From NCBI GenBank assembly GCA_937889395.1, contig CALAOW010000070.1, forward strand, positions 1 to 43,491: a stretch of DNA of 43,491 nt, given 5' to 3'. Made by a program: the position numbers and the translations under genes. Shown here in pieces: positions 17,659 to 25,528 of this stretch. Within the stretch, counting starts at the first letter, position 1, and every line of letters begins with the position of its first letter. This DNA is from an uncultured Pseudomonadota bacterium (GTDB lineage Bacteria; Desulfobacterota; Binatia; Binatales; Binataceae). The notes under the pieces were generated by a model. That model saw nothing but the letters and a program-made list of their open reading frames with translations. It was not told the origin of the DNA and searched no databases.

Positions 17659-17952
17659 CTAATATTGCCAGCGGCGAATTGGGCGGGCATGCATGTGGCA
17701 GTGATCGGGAATCTGGCGCATCACGTCGTCGATGCCGAATTTGTCGGCGCCATACTTCGCGCGCGCGACCAGTGACAGCGCCTCGATCATGAATTCGCGT
17801 TCCTGGTCGGTGGGCACCGCGCGATGGTCTCCCAGGACGGCCATGGGAGTGTCGCACGAATCGCACTCCAGGATCGTAAATTTGAAGGGGTGAACGAAGT
17901 CGGCGTAGCGCTGCGTGTAATCACGCAGCTCGCACAGTTCGCATTTCGGCAT
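17659..17952 (-). CDS. Small CxxC protein with HIT-like His motif
   Basis: This is an unrecognised 97-residue protein. It has an N-terminal CELCEL pair and ECDSCDTPMAVLGDHRAV, so four cysteines in two CxxC pairs could hold a zinc ion. The C-terminus has DHCHMHARP, a His-x-His-x-His run resembling the HIT nucleotide-hydrolase motif. The whole is shorter than the usual HIT domain (about 110-150 residues), so it may be a minimal HIT relative or only a zinc protein. The ribosome-binding site is weak. The cold-shock promoter lies just downstream of its stop. Confidence 0.6.
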   Translation of the reverse strand: MPKCELCELRDYTQRYADFVHPFKFTILECDSCDTPMAVLGDHRAVPTDQEREFMIEALSLVARAKYGADKFGIDDVMRQIPDHCHMHARPIRRWQY

Positions 17953-18038
17953 CGACTAAGCCGTCGTCGATTCGCGCGGAGTATGCAACCGACGCATCGC
18001 GAGCCATGACGGCCCGCGACGCATCGAGGCGCAAATTC

Positions 18039-18368
18039 CTACTTCGTCGCTGGAGAAGCTGCCGCTGCCGGCGAAGAGGCTGCCTTCGCGGGCGCCGCCG
18101 GTACCTCTCTGCCACTCTTGGCCTGCACCGACGACTTGGTGACGGCCTTGGCCGCGAGCTTCGCCTTCCGCTTGCAGCGAGAGACGCTCGAGGTCGAGAT
18201 TTTGAGGTCTGCGGCGATATCCTTGTTATGCTTGCCGCTGTTGACTTCGTTCATCACGGCGTCGCAATCGACCTTGTTGGCGTAGGCCGGTCGTGCACTG
18301 GCCACAAACGCAACGATTGTCACGAGCATCGCCGAGGCCGCCACAAGCGCAAACTTCTTCATCAGCAT
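18039..18368 (-). CDS. Secreted small basic protein with HTH-like segment
   Basis: This is an unrecognised 109-residue protein. The first 30 residues are a clear Sec signal peptide (MKKFALVAASAMLVTIVAFV, cleavage probably after ARPAYA). The mature part has one segment, KHNKDIAADLKISTSSVSRC, that reads like a helix-turn-helix, followed by a Lys-rich stretch and an Ala/Pro/Ser-rich tail. Two cysteines could form a disulfide in the periplasm. A GGGGA-like site precedes the start; the third codon is also ATG. A DNA-binding fold on an exported protein is odd, and the resemblance may be structural only. Confidence 0.6.
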   Translation of the reverse strand: MLMKKFALVAASAMLVTIVAFVASARPAYANKVDCDAVMNEVNSGKHNKDIAADLKISTSSVSRCKRKAKLAAKAVTKSSVQAKSGREVPAAPAKAASSPAAAASPATK

Positions 18369-18516
18369 TTTCTTCCCCGCTCAGGTTAGGGTTGTTTCAA
18401 ACGATGTAGAGTATTTCAAAATGCACGTCTCATCAACAGAGGTCCGAAATCCTTTTCCAAGGGCGCCTTCGCGGGCCCGGGAGCGGGATAAACGGTCCTT
18501 TGGGGCTTGGCGCCGC

Positions 18517-19326
18517 CTAGCGCTTGGGCTTGGCGAATCCCGGGAAGGACGGTTGGCGTTTTTCCTGCAAGGCGGCGACGCCCTCGGTCAAATCGGCGCC
18601 GAAAAATCCCATCATCTCGAGCGCCAGCGATGCGTCGAACGCAGGGCCGGCCACCCGCAGCCAATTGTTGAGCGAGCGTTTAGTGAATCTCACCGCCTGT
18701 TGCGGACCGCGCGCGAGCTTGCGCGCGACTTCCATCGCCTTGTCCATCAGCTGGTCGGCGGGAACGCACAGGCTCACCAGCCCGATGCGCTCGGCCTCCT
18801 TGCCGTCGATGAACTCCGCCGTCATCAGGTAGTACTTCGCCTTGGCCATGCCGCACAGCAGCGGCCAGATGATCACCGCATGATCTCCGGCCGCGACGCC
18901 AAGGCGCAAATGTCCGTCGGTGATGCGCATCGCCTCCGACGCGATGCTGATGTCCGCCATGAACGCGACCGCCAATCCCGCGCCGACGGCGACGCCGTTG
19001 ATGGCGGAGATGATTGGCTTGTCGAGATTGATCATGTTGTAGACGATGTCGCCGGCTTCCTTCCAGGCCTTGCCTACGTTGGCCGCGCTCGCCGTCATCT
19101 GCTGAATCATGTCGAGGTCGCCGCCCGCTGAAAACGCGCGCCCTGCGCCGGTAACCACTACGACGTTGGTTTCGTCGTCGTCGGCAACGTCGAGCCACAC
19201 GCGGCTCAACTCGAAGTGGAGGCGGCTGTTGGTGGCGTTGAGAACCTCGGGACGATTGATCGTGATGAGCAGGATGCCGTCGTCGTTGCGCTCGAACAGA
19301 AGATGCCGGTACTCGCTGTACTTCAT
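18517..19326 (-). CDS. Enoyl-CoA hydratase/isomerase family protein
   Basis: This 269-residue crotonase-fold protein has the oxyanion-hole segments GAGRAFSAGGDL and NGVAVGAGLAVAFMADI. The two glutamates used for hydration in rat crotonase seem to be replaced: the PEI-like site reads TDGHLRLGV, and the later Glu site falls in AKAKYYLMT. It may therefore be an isomerase or another crotonase-fold enzyme. The substrate is an acyl-CoA by family. It is the last gene behind the sugar-phosphate operon, 72 bp after fba, with an unusual 8-bp tandem repeat abutting the start codon instead of a clear Shine-Dalgarno. Confidence 0.88.
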   Translation of the reverse strand: MKYSEYRHLLFERNDDGILLITINRPEVLNATNSRLHFELSRVWLDVADDDETNVVVVTGAGRAFSAGGDLDMIQQMTASAANVGKAWKEAGDIVYNMINLDKPIISAINGVAVGAGLAVAFMADISIASEAMRITDGHLRLGVAAGDHAVIIWPLLCGMAKAKYYLMTAEFIDGKEAERIGLVSLCVPADQLMDKAMEVARKLARGPQQAVRFTKRSLNNWLRVAGPAFDASLALEMMGFFGADLTEGVAALQEKRQPSFPGFAKPKR

Positions 19327-19366
19327 TTTTTCACTTTTTCACTTTCTCACTTTCTCACTTTTTCAC
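19327..19366. repeat. Five tandem 8-bp repeats at the start of the crotonase gene
   Basis: Five consecutive units of TTTYTCAC (plus strand; GTGARAAA on the coding strand) run directly into the ATG of the enoyl-CoA hydratase-family gene. Two variants alternate as TTTTTCAC, TTTTTCAC, TTTCTCAC, TTTCTCAC, TTTTTCAC. Slippage would change the purine-rich leader by 8 nt per unit. Confidence 0.85.
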
Positions 19367-19398
19367 TGGCACCGTCACGCGCCTGGACGGCTGCCTGA

Positions 19399-20313
19399 TC
19401 AGCTTTTGTAAATGTCGATGACCTTGCCGAGCAGCGCGATCGCTTCGGGCTTCGGACGCTGAAAGCTGTTGCGGCCGATGATCGAGCCGTAACCGCCGCC
19501 GGCGTGAATCCCGCGCACGGTATTGAGCAGCGTCTCGTCGGTCTCCTTGGCGCCGCCCGAGAAAATCACGATGCGCCGGCCGTCGAAGGCCGACTGGATG
19601 ACGTGCTTGATTCGCGCCGAGAACGGCTCGAGCGGAACCTTGTTGGCGTCGTACGCTTTTTTGGCCTCGGCCAGTTCGATAAAAGCGGTGGGCGGCTTGA
19701 CCTTGATCATATTCGCACCGAGTTGCGCCGCGATTTGCGCCGCGTACGCGACCACGTCGATCGCGGTCTCGCCCTGCTTGCTGACGCCGGAGCCGCGCGG
19801 GTACGACCATAGGACCAGCGGCAGTCCATTGGCCCTGGCCTCTTCGCCGATTTCGCGCGCCTCCTGGTACATCGACTTCTCCTGCGTCGAGCCCGGATAG
19901 ATCGTGAGTCCAATCGCGGCGCATCCCAGGCGCAGAGCGTCCTTCACGCTGGCGGTCACAGCGAGCGCGGGATCTTTTTCCTCGTTGAGAACGTCGTGAT
20001 TGTTGGCCTTCAGGATGAGCGGAATCTCGCCGGCGTACTCGGCCGCGCCCGCCTCGAGAAATCCGAGCGGCGCCGCGTATGCATTGCATCCCGCATCGAT
20101 GGCGAGCTGAAAGTGATAGCGCGGGTCATAGGCGGGCGGATTGACCGCGAAGCTTCGCGCCGGGCCATGCTCGAAGCCCTGGTCCACGGGCAGGATTACG
20201 AATTTGCCTGTGCCCGCGAGCTTGCCATGGTTGAGCATCCGGGCCAGGTTGCTGCGCACGCCGGCGTTTTCGGAATCGTAATAGCCAAGAATCTCTCTAA
20301 CTCGCTTGGTCAT
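19399..20313 (-). CDS. fbaB: Class I fructose-bisphosphate aldolase, DhnA/FbaB type
   Basis: This is a 304-residue archaeal-type class I aldolase that interconverts fructose-1,6-bisphosphate with dihydroxyacetone phosphate and glyceraldehyde-3-phosphate. It has the family motif VDQGFEHGP, GCAAIGLTIYPGS, the Schiff-base lysine region NMIKVKPPTAF, and phosphate-binding GGAKETDE and GGGYGSIIGRN. AGAGGT precedes the ATG. It lies 48 bp behind glk in the gnd-zwf-fbp-glk-fba run, so it probably serves glycolysis and gluconeogenesis together with Fbp. Confidence 0.93.
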   Translation of the reverse strand: MTKRVREILGYYDSENAGVRSNLARMLNHGKLAGTGKFVILPVDQGFEHGPARSFAVNPPAYDPRYHFQLAIDAGCNAYAAPLGFLEAGAAEYAGEIPLILKANNHDVLNEEKDPALAVTASVKDALRLGCAAIGLTIYPGSTQEKSMYQEAREIGEEARANGLPLVLWSYPRGSGVSKQGETAIDVVAYAAQIAAQLGANMIKVKPPTAFIELAEAKKAYDANKVPLEPFSARIKHVIQSAFDGRRIVIFSGGAKETDETLLNTVRGIHAGGGYGSIIGRNSFQRPKPEAIALLGKVIDIYKS

Positions 20314-20361
20314 ATACCTCTGTCTCCGATCGGGATTGTCATTGCAGATTGCATTCCTATA

Positions 20362-21348
20362 TCACAACATCGCGGCCGCATAGTGGGCCGCGCCGAGCAG
20401 GCCAACGGCTGGATTCAGCGATACGCGGACTTCGATCCGTTTCAGGATCTCGTTCAGCCGGCCTTTGGACAAGAATCCTCGCACGAACGCGCCATCGGTG
20501 AGCATCGGCAAAATTTTCGGCGCGATCCCACCGCCCAGAAAGACACCGCCCAGCGCCAGGACTTTGAGCGCCAAATTGGCGGCCTCGGAACCATAAATAT
20601 CGCAAAACATGGCCAGCGCGTGAACGCAAACCGGGTCGCGTCGCGCAAGCGCCGCCTCGCTTACCGCAGCGGAAGGATCGCCCGCGGCGATTTGCCCGCT
20701 CAGCCACGCGGGCTCTTCGGCCCGGCTCTCACGCCTTAGGAAACGATAGATATTCCAGAGTCCCGGACCCGAGAGGACGCGCTCGTAGCTGGCGTGTCCG
20801 AATTCGCCCGCGACGAACCGCAGCAGCTCGATCTGTTCCGCGCCGTGCGGCCCGAAATCGCAGTGCCCGCCTTCGGATGCGACCGCGTAGTATTTGTCAT
20901 CCTCCCAAACCAGCGCCGATTCGCCCAGACCGGTTCCCGCAGCAAGCACCGCGATATTGCCGTGTTCGGGCGGATTTTCCGCGCGATGCAGAACCGCAAA
21001 CTCGACGGGTTTCAGATGAACCATGCCGTAGGCCATCGCCGTCAGATCGTTAATCAAGCGAACCGGGACGCCGTTTAGCGCGCGCGACAGTGAGACGCTG
21101 GAGAGTTGCCATGCAACGTTGGTGGCGTGGGCGCGGCCGTCGATTATTGGACCCGGCACGCCGAGGCAGACGGCATTCGCCGCCGCGGTTGGGCCGAGGA
21201 AATCCGCGCAGGCCGCCTCGAGGCTGTCGAACTGCGAGGTCGGGTAGCGGCGCTCGCGCACAATTTCGAGTGTTCCTGCGGATTGGTTGAAGAGACCGAG
21301 ATGGGTTTTGGTTCCACCGACATCGCCGGCCAGGATGAGGCCATCCAT
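20362..21348 (-). CDS. glk: Glucokinase
   Basis: This is a 328-residue cytosolic glucokinase of the E. coli Glk (PF02685) type, phosphorylating glucose with ATP to glucose-6-phosphate. Visible motifs are phosphate-1 AGDVGGTKT, sugar-binding LINDLTAMAYG, adenosine-side LAAGTGLGES, and EGGHCDFGPHG with substrate-contacting Glu/His. ALGGVFLGGGIAPK near the C-terminus is typical. Its product feeds Zwf, encoded in the same operon. The gap to fbp is 18 bp. Confidence 0.93.
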   Translation of the reverse strand: MDGLILAGDVGGTKTHLGLFNQSAGTLEIVRERRYPTSQFDSLEAACADFLGPTAAANAVCLGVPGPIIDGRAHATNVAWQLSSVSLSRALNGVPVRLINDLTAMAYGMVHLKPVEFAVLHRAENPPEHGNIAVLAAGTGLGESALVWEDDKYYAVASEGGHCDFGPHGAEQIELLRFVAGEFGHASYERVLSGPGLWNIYRFLRRESRAEEPAWLSGQIAAGDPSAAVSEAALARRDPVCVHALAMFCDIYGSEAANLALKVLALGGVFLGGGIAPKILPMLTDGAFVRGFLSKGRLNEILKRIEVRVSLNPAVGLLGAAHYAAAML

Positions 21349-21366
21349 AGGAACCCCGATCCGGTT

Positions 21367-22362
21367 CTAGCCTTCGACGTTGAACGACTCGGCGAGCGCG
21401 ACTTCCTCGGCGCTGCCGATATAAATCGGATGCCGCTCGTGGATCGCGGTGGCAGCGATGTCGAGGATTCGCTGCTTGCCGGTCGAGCCGCGGCCGCCGG
21501 CCTGCTCCGCGAGCATCGAGAGCGGCGCGAGCTCATACATCAGGCGCAGTTTCCCCCTGGCCTTGCCGCCTTCAGCAACCTCGGCGGGATACATAAATAT
21601 TCCGCCCTCGAGCAGGCATCGATGGAAATCGGCGGCGAATGCACCGCAATATCGAAGTGAGTAGCTAGTGCGTTTGTCTTTGCGACTGGTAATATGCGCG
21701 ACGAACTTGCGCGCTCCGTCGTGCCACTTCCCCACGTTGCCCTGATTGACCGCATAGGTAGTCCCGTGCGGTGGCATCTTCACGTTCTCTTTCCAGAGAA
21801 TGAACTCACCGAGAGTTCGATCGAGCGTGAAGATATCGACGCCGGCGCCGGCGCTATACACAAGCTGCGCGGCCGGCCCGTACAGGATGTATCCCGCGAT
21901 GACCTGGTGACTTCCGGGGACGAGGATGTCGTCGATTCCGGTCCCGTGCCCGGGCGCGCGTTTCTTGACGGCGAAGATAGTGCCGAGCGAACCGTTTACG
22001 TCGGTATTAGATGACCCATCGATAGGATCGTAGAGTACGCAGTAGCTATTCTCGCGGCAATTGGATGAGTAATGATGCGGCTCGTCCATTTCCTCGGATA
22101 TGAGACTACATACCGGGTCTCCATGCTCGAATGCGTCGAGGAAAACTTGGTTGCCCCACTCGTCGAGCTTCTTGACCTTTTCGCCGTGCACGTTGGTTTC
22201 GCCGGTGTAGCCGAGCCCGCCGTGGCTCGCGAGCGCCAGCTCCCGCGTGATGCGCGTGGCGATGACCTCGATGCGCTCCATTATGAGAGCGAGGTCCGCG
22301 ACCGGCAGCGCAGTCGCGCTTTTGGTCTTGATATGACGCGCGAGAGTAATGCCGGCGCTCAT
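21367..22362 (-). CDS. fbp: Fructose-1,6-bisphosphatase, class 1
   Basis: This class 1 FBPase hydrolyses fructose-1,6-bisphosphate to fructose-6-phosphate. The metal sites ISEEMDEP and DPIDGSSNTDVNG are intact, as are MYELAPLSMLAEQAGG and the C-terminal HERHPIYIGS. The track start (TTG at 22425) overlaps zwf. The ATG at 22362 has AGAAGGG eight bases upstream and gives 331 residues, matching E. coli Fbp (332). Downstream of zwf and upstream of glk, it would return triose carbon to hexose phosphate for the oxidative pentose phosphate enzymes of the same operon. Confidence 0.94.
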   Translation of the reverse strand: MSAGITLARHIKTKSATALPVADLALIMERIEVIATRITRELALASHGGLGYTGETNVHGEKVKKLDEWGNQVFLDAFEHGDPVCSLISEEMDEPHHYSSNCRENSYCVLYDPIDGSSNTDVNGSLGTIFAVKKRAPGHGTGIDDILVPGSHQVIAGYILYGPAAQLVYSAGAGVDIFTLDRTLGEFILWKENVKMPPHGTTYAVNQGNVGKWHDGARKFVAHITSRKDKRTSYSLRYCGAFAADFHRCLLEGGIFMYPAEVAEGGKARGKLRLMYELAPLSMLAEQAGGRGSTGKQRILDIAATAIHERHPIYIGSAEEVALAESFNVEG

Positions 22363-22409
22363 CTGCAATCCCTTCTCGACAAATTGCACACGTTGATGGG
22401 GTTCTCCTG

Positions 22410-23942
22410 CTAGAGCGTTCGCCAAGTGCGCCCGTCAGCCGCGATCATCAGGGCGGCCTCGAGCGGGCCCCACGAACCCGCAGCGTAGATTGGGGGATCC
22501 ATGGGCGACTGGCCCCAGGCATACAGCACCGGTTGCACAAACGTCCACGCTTCTTTGACCGTATCCCGCCGCATGAAGAGCGTCTGGTCGCCAACGATCA
22601 CGTCGTTGAGCAGGGTCTCGTACGCTTCCGGCGTGGAAGTCACGTAGTGAAAATCAACTTTGACCTGCTGGAGGCGGGTCTGCGAGCCGGGCACCTTCGA
22701 CATGATATGGAGCGCGAGGCCTTCGTCGGGTTGAATCCTGATGGTCAGCATATTGGGCGCCAATGGAGCGCGTGGGTTTGAGTTATACAGGATTCGGGGC
22801 ACGCTGTTGAAGTAGATCGCGATTTCGCTCGAGCGCTTGGGCATCCGTTTGCCGGTGCGCAGGTAGAACGGCACGCCGGCCCATCGCCAGTTATCGATCC
22901 AGCATCGCAGCGCGACAAAGGTCTCGACTTGCGAATCCGGCGCGACCTGCTCCTCGGCGCGGTAGGCCGCGACCGGCATGCCGCCGATCAGGCCCTCGCC
23001 GTATTGGCCGCGCACGACCCATTTTTCGATATCCTCGTCGCCGAGCGGGCGCAGCGCGCGCAGTACGTCGAGCTTTGCGTCGCGCATCGACTCGGCGCCG
23101 GTGGTGTTGGGCGGCTCGGTCGCGATCATGCAAAGCGTTTGCAGCAGATGGCTCTGCACCATGTCGCGCAGCGCCCCGGCGCGATCGTAGTAGGCGGCGC
23201 GCGTGCCGACGCCCTCGGCCTCGGCGACGGTAATCTGGACATGGTCAACGAATCGCGCCGTCCATATGGGTTCGAGGATCGCGTTGGCGAAGCGCAACAC
23301 CATCAGGTTCTCGACGGTTTCCTTGCCGAGGTAATGGTCGATTCTGAAAATCTGGCTTTCGTCGAAATGGCGCGCGAGCTCGGCGTTGATCTCCGACGCG
23401 CTGGCGAGATCGGAGCCGATCGGTTTTTCGACTACCACGCGCGTGAACGGATGCCCCTTCTCATGCGGATGAATCATTCCCGGGGCGGTCAATCCCTCCG
23501 AACAGGTGTCGATGAAAGCCGGCGGAATCGCAAAGTAGAAGACACGATTGCCTTCGGTACCGAACTCGGCATCCAGCGCCTCGCATCGCTTGTGCAGGTT
23601 CTGATAATCGGCGGCTTCGCTGAACGAGCCACGATTGAAATGGAGCAAGGGGGCGAACTTCGCCCAGTGTTCGTTCTCGACCGGGCGGCGCGAGAATTGT
23701 TCGATGCCGCTGAGCGCGAACGCGCGATACTTCTCGTCGTCGAGATCCTCCATCGAGAAACCGAGGATCGCGAACTTGTCGGGCAATTCGCCGTCGAGCG
23801 AGAGATTGTATAATGCGGGAATCAGCTTGCGATGGCTCAAGTCGCCGGCGCCGCCGAAGATCACCAGGATGCATGGATCGTAGTGATGGCGTTCCTTGAC
23901 GGGGTGATTGAGATCGACGGCCCTGTTCGCAGGCGCGGCCAT
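22410..23942 (-). CDS. zwf: Glucose-6-phosphate 1-dehydrogenase
   Basis: This 510-residue enzyme oxidises glucose-6-phosphate to 6-phosphogluconolactone with NADP or NAD. The dinucleotide motif FGGAGDLSHRKLIPALY is near the N-terminus, and the substrate/catalytic motif RIDHYLGKETVEN is centrally placed. The C-terminal DUF-like domain ends with YAAGSWGP. The length is normal. GAGAGGG precedes the ATG at 23942. It lies 23 bp downstream of gnd. No 6-phosphogluconolactonase gene is in the window. Confidence 0.95.
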   Translation of the reverse strand: MAAPANRAVDLNHPVKERHHYDPCILVIFGGAGDLSHRKLIPALYNLSLDGELPDKFAILGFSMEDLDDEKYRAFALSGIEQFSRRPVENEHWAKFAPLLHFNRGSFSEAADYQNLHKRCEALDAEFGTEGNRVFYFAIPPAFIDTCSEGLTAPGMIHPHEKGHPFTRVVVEKPIGSDLASASEINAELARHFDESQIFRIDHYLGKETVENLMVLRFANAILEPIWTARFVDHVQITVAEAEGVGTRAAYYDRAGALRDMVQSHLLQTLCMIATEPPNTTGAESMRDAKLDVLRALRPLGDEDIEKWVVRGQYGEGLIGGMPVAAYRAEEQVAPDSQVETFVALRCWIDNWRWAGVPFYLRTGKRMPKRSSEIAIYFNSVPRILYNSNPRAPLAPNMLTIRIQPDEGLALHIMSKVPGSQTRLQQVKVDFHYVTSTPEAYETLLNDVIVGDQTLFMRRDTVKEAWTFVQPVLYAWGQSPMDPPIYAAGSWGPLEAALMIAADGRTWRTL

Positions 23943-23965
23943 AAATAGCTTAACCCTCTCGCGCT

Positions 23966-24871
23966 CTACTCCTTGACGACGCCGTGTCCGCCAAACTCGT
24001 CGCGCAGCGCGGCGAGCAATTTCTCGCCGAAGGTGCCTTCGCCCTTGTCAGCGCGCGAGCGGAAGCGCGTGAACAGCGCCATGGTGATTATCGGCATCGA
24101 GATGTTCTTGTCGATTGCGTCCTGCACCGCCCAGCGGCCCTCGCCCGAATCCTCGACGTAGCCCCTGATTTGCTCGAGGCCCGGATCCTTTCGCAGCGCG
24201 TCGGCCGTAAGCTCCAGCAGCCATGATCGCACGACGCTGCCCTGTCCCCACAGGTTTGCGATCTTGGGCAAGTCGAGCTTGTACTCCGACTTGTGCATCG
24301 CCTCGAAACCCTCCGCGTACGCCTGCATCAGGCCGTACTCGATGCCGTTGTGGACCATCTTCACGTAATGGCCTGCGCCGTGGCCGCCGACGTGGTCGTA
24401 GCCACCGGGAGGAGCCAGCGTTTTGAAAATCGGTTCGTAGCGCCTGAAGATGTCAACTTCGCCGCCGATCATCAGGCAGTAGCCAAGCTTGAGTCCCCAG
24501 ATGCCGCCGCTGGTGCCGGCATCCACGTGATGCAGCTTCATGCCGGCGAGTACGGCAGCGCGGCGGATGTCATCGTGAAAGTTGGTGTTGCCGCCATCGA
24601 TGATCGCGTCGCCCGGCTCGAGCAATTCGGCCAGTTGGTTAATCGTGCTGTCGGTGGGATCGCCAGCCGGCACCATCACCCACACGCCCCGCGGCGGCGC
24701 GAGCTTGGCGACCATATCTTTGAGCGAATTGACGCCGTCGGCGCCGAACGTTGAAACTTCTTTGAGTTTCGCATCGTCGAGATCGAAGGCGACAATCTGG
24801 TGGTTGTCGCGCCGCAGCCGCTCGACCATGTTCATGCCCATTTTGCCGAGACCAACGAATCCGATTTCCAT
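23966..24871 (-). CDS. gnd: 6-phosphogluconate dehydrogenase, short (YqeC/GndA-like) form
   Basis: This enzyme converts 6-phosphogluconate to ribulose-5-phosphate with CO2 release. The 301-residue length marks the short decarboxylating form rather than the 470-residue one. Motifs: Rossmann MEIGFVGLGKMGMNM, DGGNTNFHDD, DAGTSGGIWGLK, and catalytic Lys/Asn in YVKMVHNGIEYG. The track start at 25039 includes a non-coding extension; the ATG at 24871 has AGAGGAAG upstream. It is the first gene of the sugar-phosphate operon. The gap upstream (24872-25031) holds no gene that I can see and should contain the operon promoter. Confidence 0.93.
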   Translation of the reverse strand: MEIGFVGLGKMGMNMVERLRRDNHQIVAFDLDDAKLKEVSTFGADGVNSLKDMVAKLAPPRGVWVMVPAGDPTDSTINQLAELLEPGDAIIDGGNTNFHDDIRRAAVLAGMKLHHVDAGTSGGIWGLKLGYCLMIGGEVDIFRRYEPIFKTLAPPGGYDHVGGHGAGHYVKMVHNGIEYGLMQAYAEGFEAMHKSEYKLDLPKIANLWGQGSVVRSWLLELTADALRKDPGLEQIRGYVEDSGEGRWAVQDAIDKNISMPIITMALFTRFRSRADKGEGTFGEKLLAALRDEFGGHGVVKE

Positions 24872-25031
24872 CGTGCTTCCTCTTGGCAGATGACGATGCG
24901 ATCCGGATTTGCGGTCGGGCGGCGAGAACCGAAAAGGATTTCCCCGCGCACGCCTCGGCATTTGACTATCCGGCGCTCGACCTAAGCTATTCCAACCCCG
25001 GCGATTGTTCAAAGACCGCGCCTCGAACCGC

Positions 25032-25080
25032 GCGCCCAACGGGATTTGATGTCGTCTTCGAGCCTCAGATTGCGCAAGTC
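25032..25080. repeat. Left direct repeat: decayed copy of the lipoprotein gene 3' end
   Basis: The 49 bases match 26826-26874 at 47 positions. On the minus strand this copy reads LRNLRLEDDIKSR, nearly the last residues of the lipoprotein at 26830 (LRNLMLEDDIKSR), but its stop has become TGG. The two copies bracket the arsR and ATP-grasp genes. Confidence 0.9.
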
Positions 25081-25141
25081 AAAGTCGGTTGCGCACCAGA
25101 CAGCCGTTGATGCTCCTATTAAACTAGTGTTATGGTTATTT

Positions 25142-25462
25142 ATGGATTTTGTGGCGACCTCTCTCAAACTTGCCAGCCTGGGCCACGAACAACGTCTGCG
25201 GATATTCCACCAGCTCGTCCGAGCGGGTCGTGGCGGGATGACCATCGGACAGATTCGGGATGCGCTGGATCGGCCGATGTCCACGGTTGCGTTTCACCTT
25301 CGCGAACTGGTGGAGGCGGGCATGGTGACCCAGGAAAAGGAAGGCCGCTCGGTATGCTGCCGAGCCAGTTTCGAGGCGCTGAACGAAATGCTGGAATTCA
25401 TTTCAAATGAGTGCTGCCGGGGCGTTTCGTTGCCGGCCTTCTCCAGGCGACGAAGCGCCTAA
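25142..25462 (+). CDS. ArsR/SmtB-family repressor with C-terminal Cys pairs
   Basis: This is a 106-residue winged-helix metalloregulator. The DNA-binding part is SLGHEQRLRIFHQLV, MTIGQIRDALDRPMSTVAFH and LREVLVEAGMV-type sequence, followed by the wing. RSVCCRAS and ISNECCRG give two vicinal Cys pairs; the ECCRG ending resembles arsenic(III)-sensing ArsR proteins with C-terminal thiolates. The ATG at 25142 is preferred because the track start at 25046 lies within the direct repeat. TATGGT about 6-11 bases before the ATG could be a -10 box, so the mRNA may be nearly leaderless. The ATP-grasp gene follows after 66 bp and is the likely regulated target. The inducer is inferred. Confidence 0.85.
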   Translation: MDFVATSLKLASLGHEQRLRIFHQLVRAGRGGMTIGQIRDALDRPMSTVAFHLRELVEAGMVTQEKEGRSVCCRASFEALNEMLEFISNECCRGVSLPAFSRRRSA

Positions 25463-25528
25463 ACCGGGTCTGCCCGAAGGAGATTTACGCGCCGTGTTCA
25501 GACAGATCGAGATTAACGGGATTTTCCC

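Noticed and set aside
17126-17866. 246-residue minus-strand ORF across the cold-shock gene
   Set aside because: It covers the cold-shock gene and its leader in a different frame and looks like random basic sequence.
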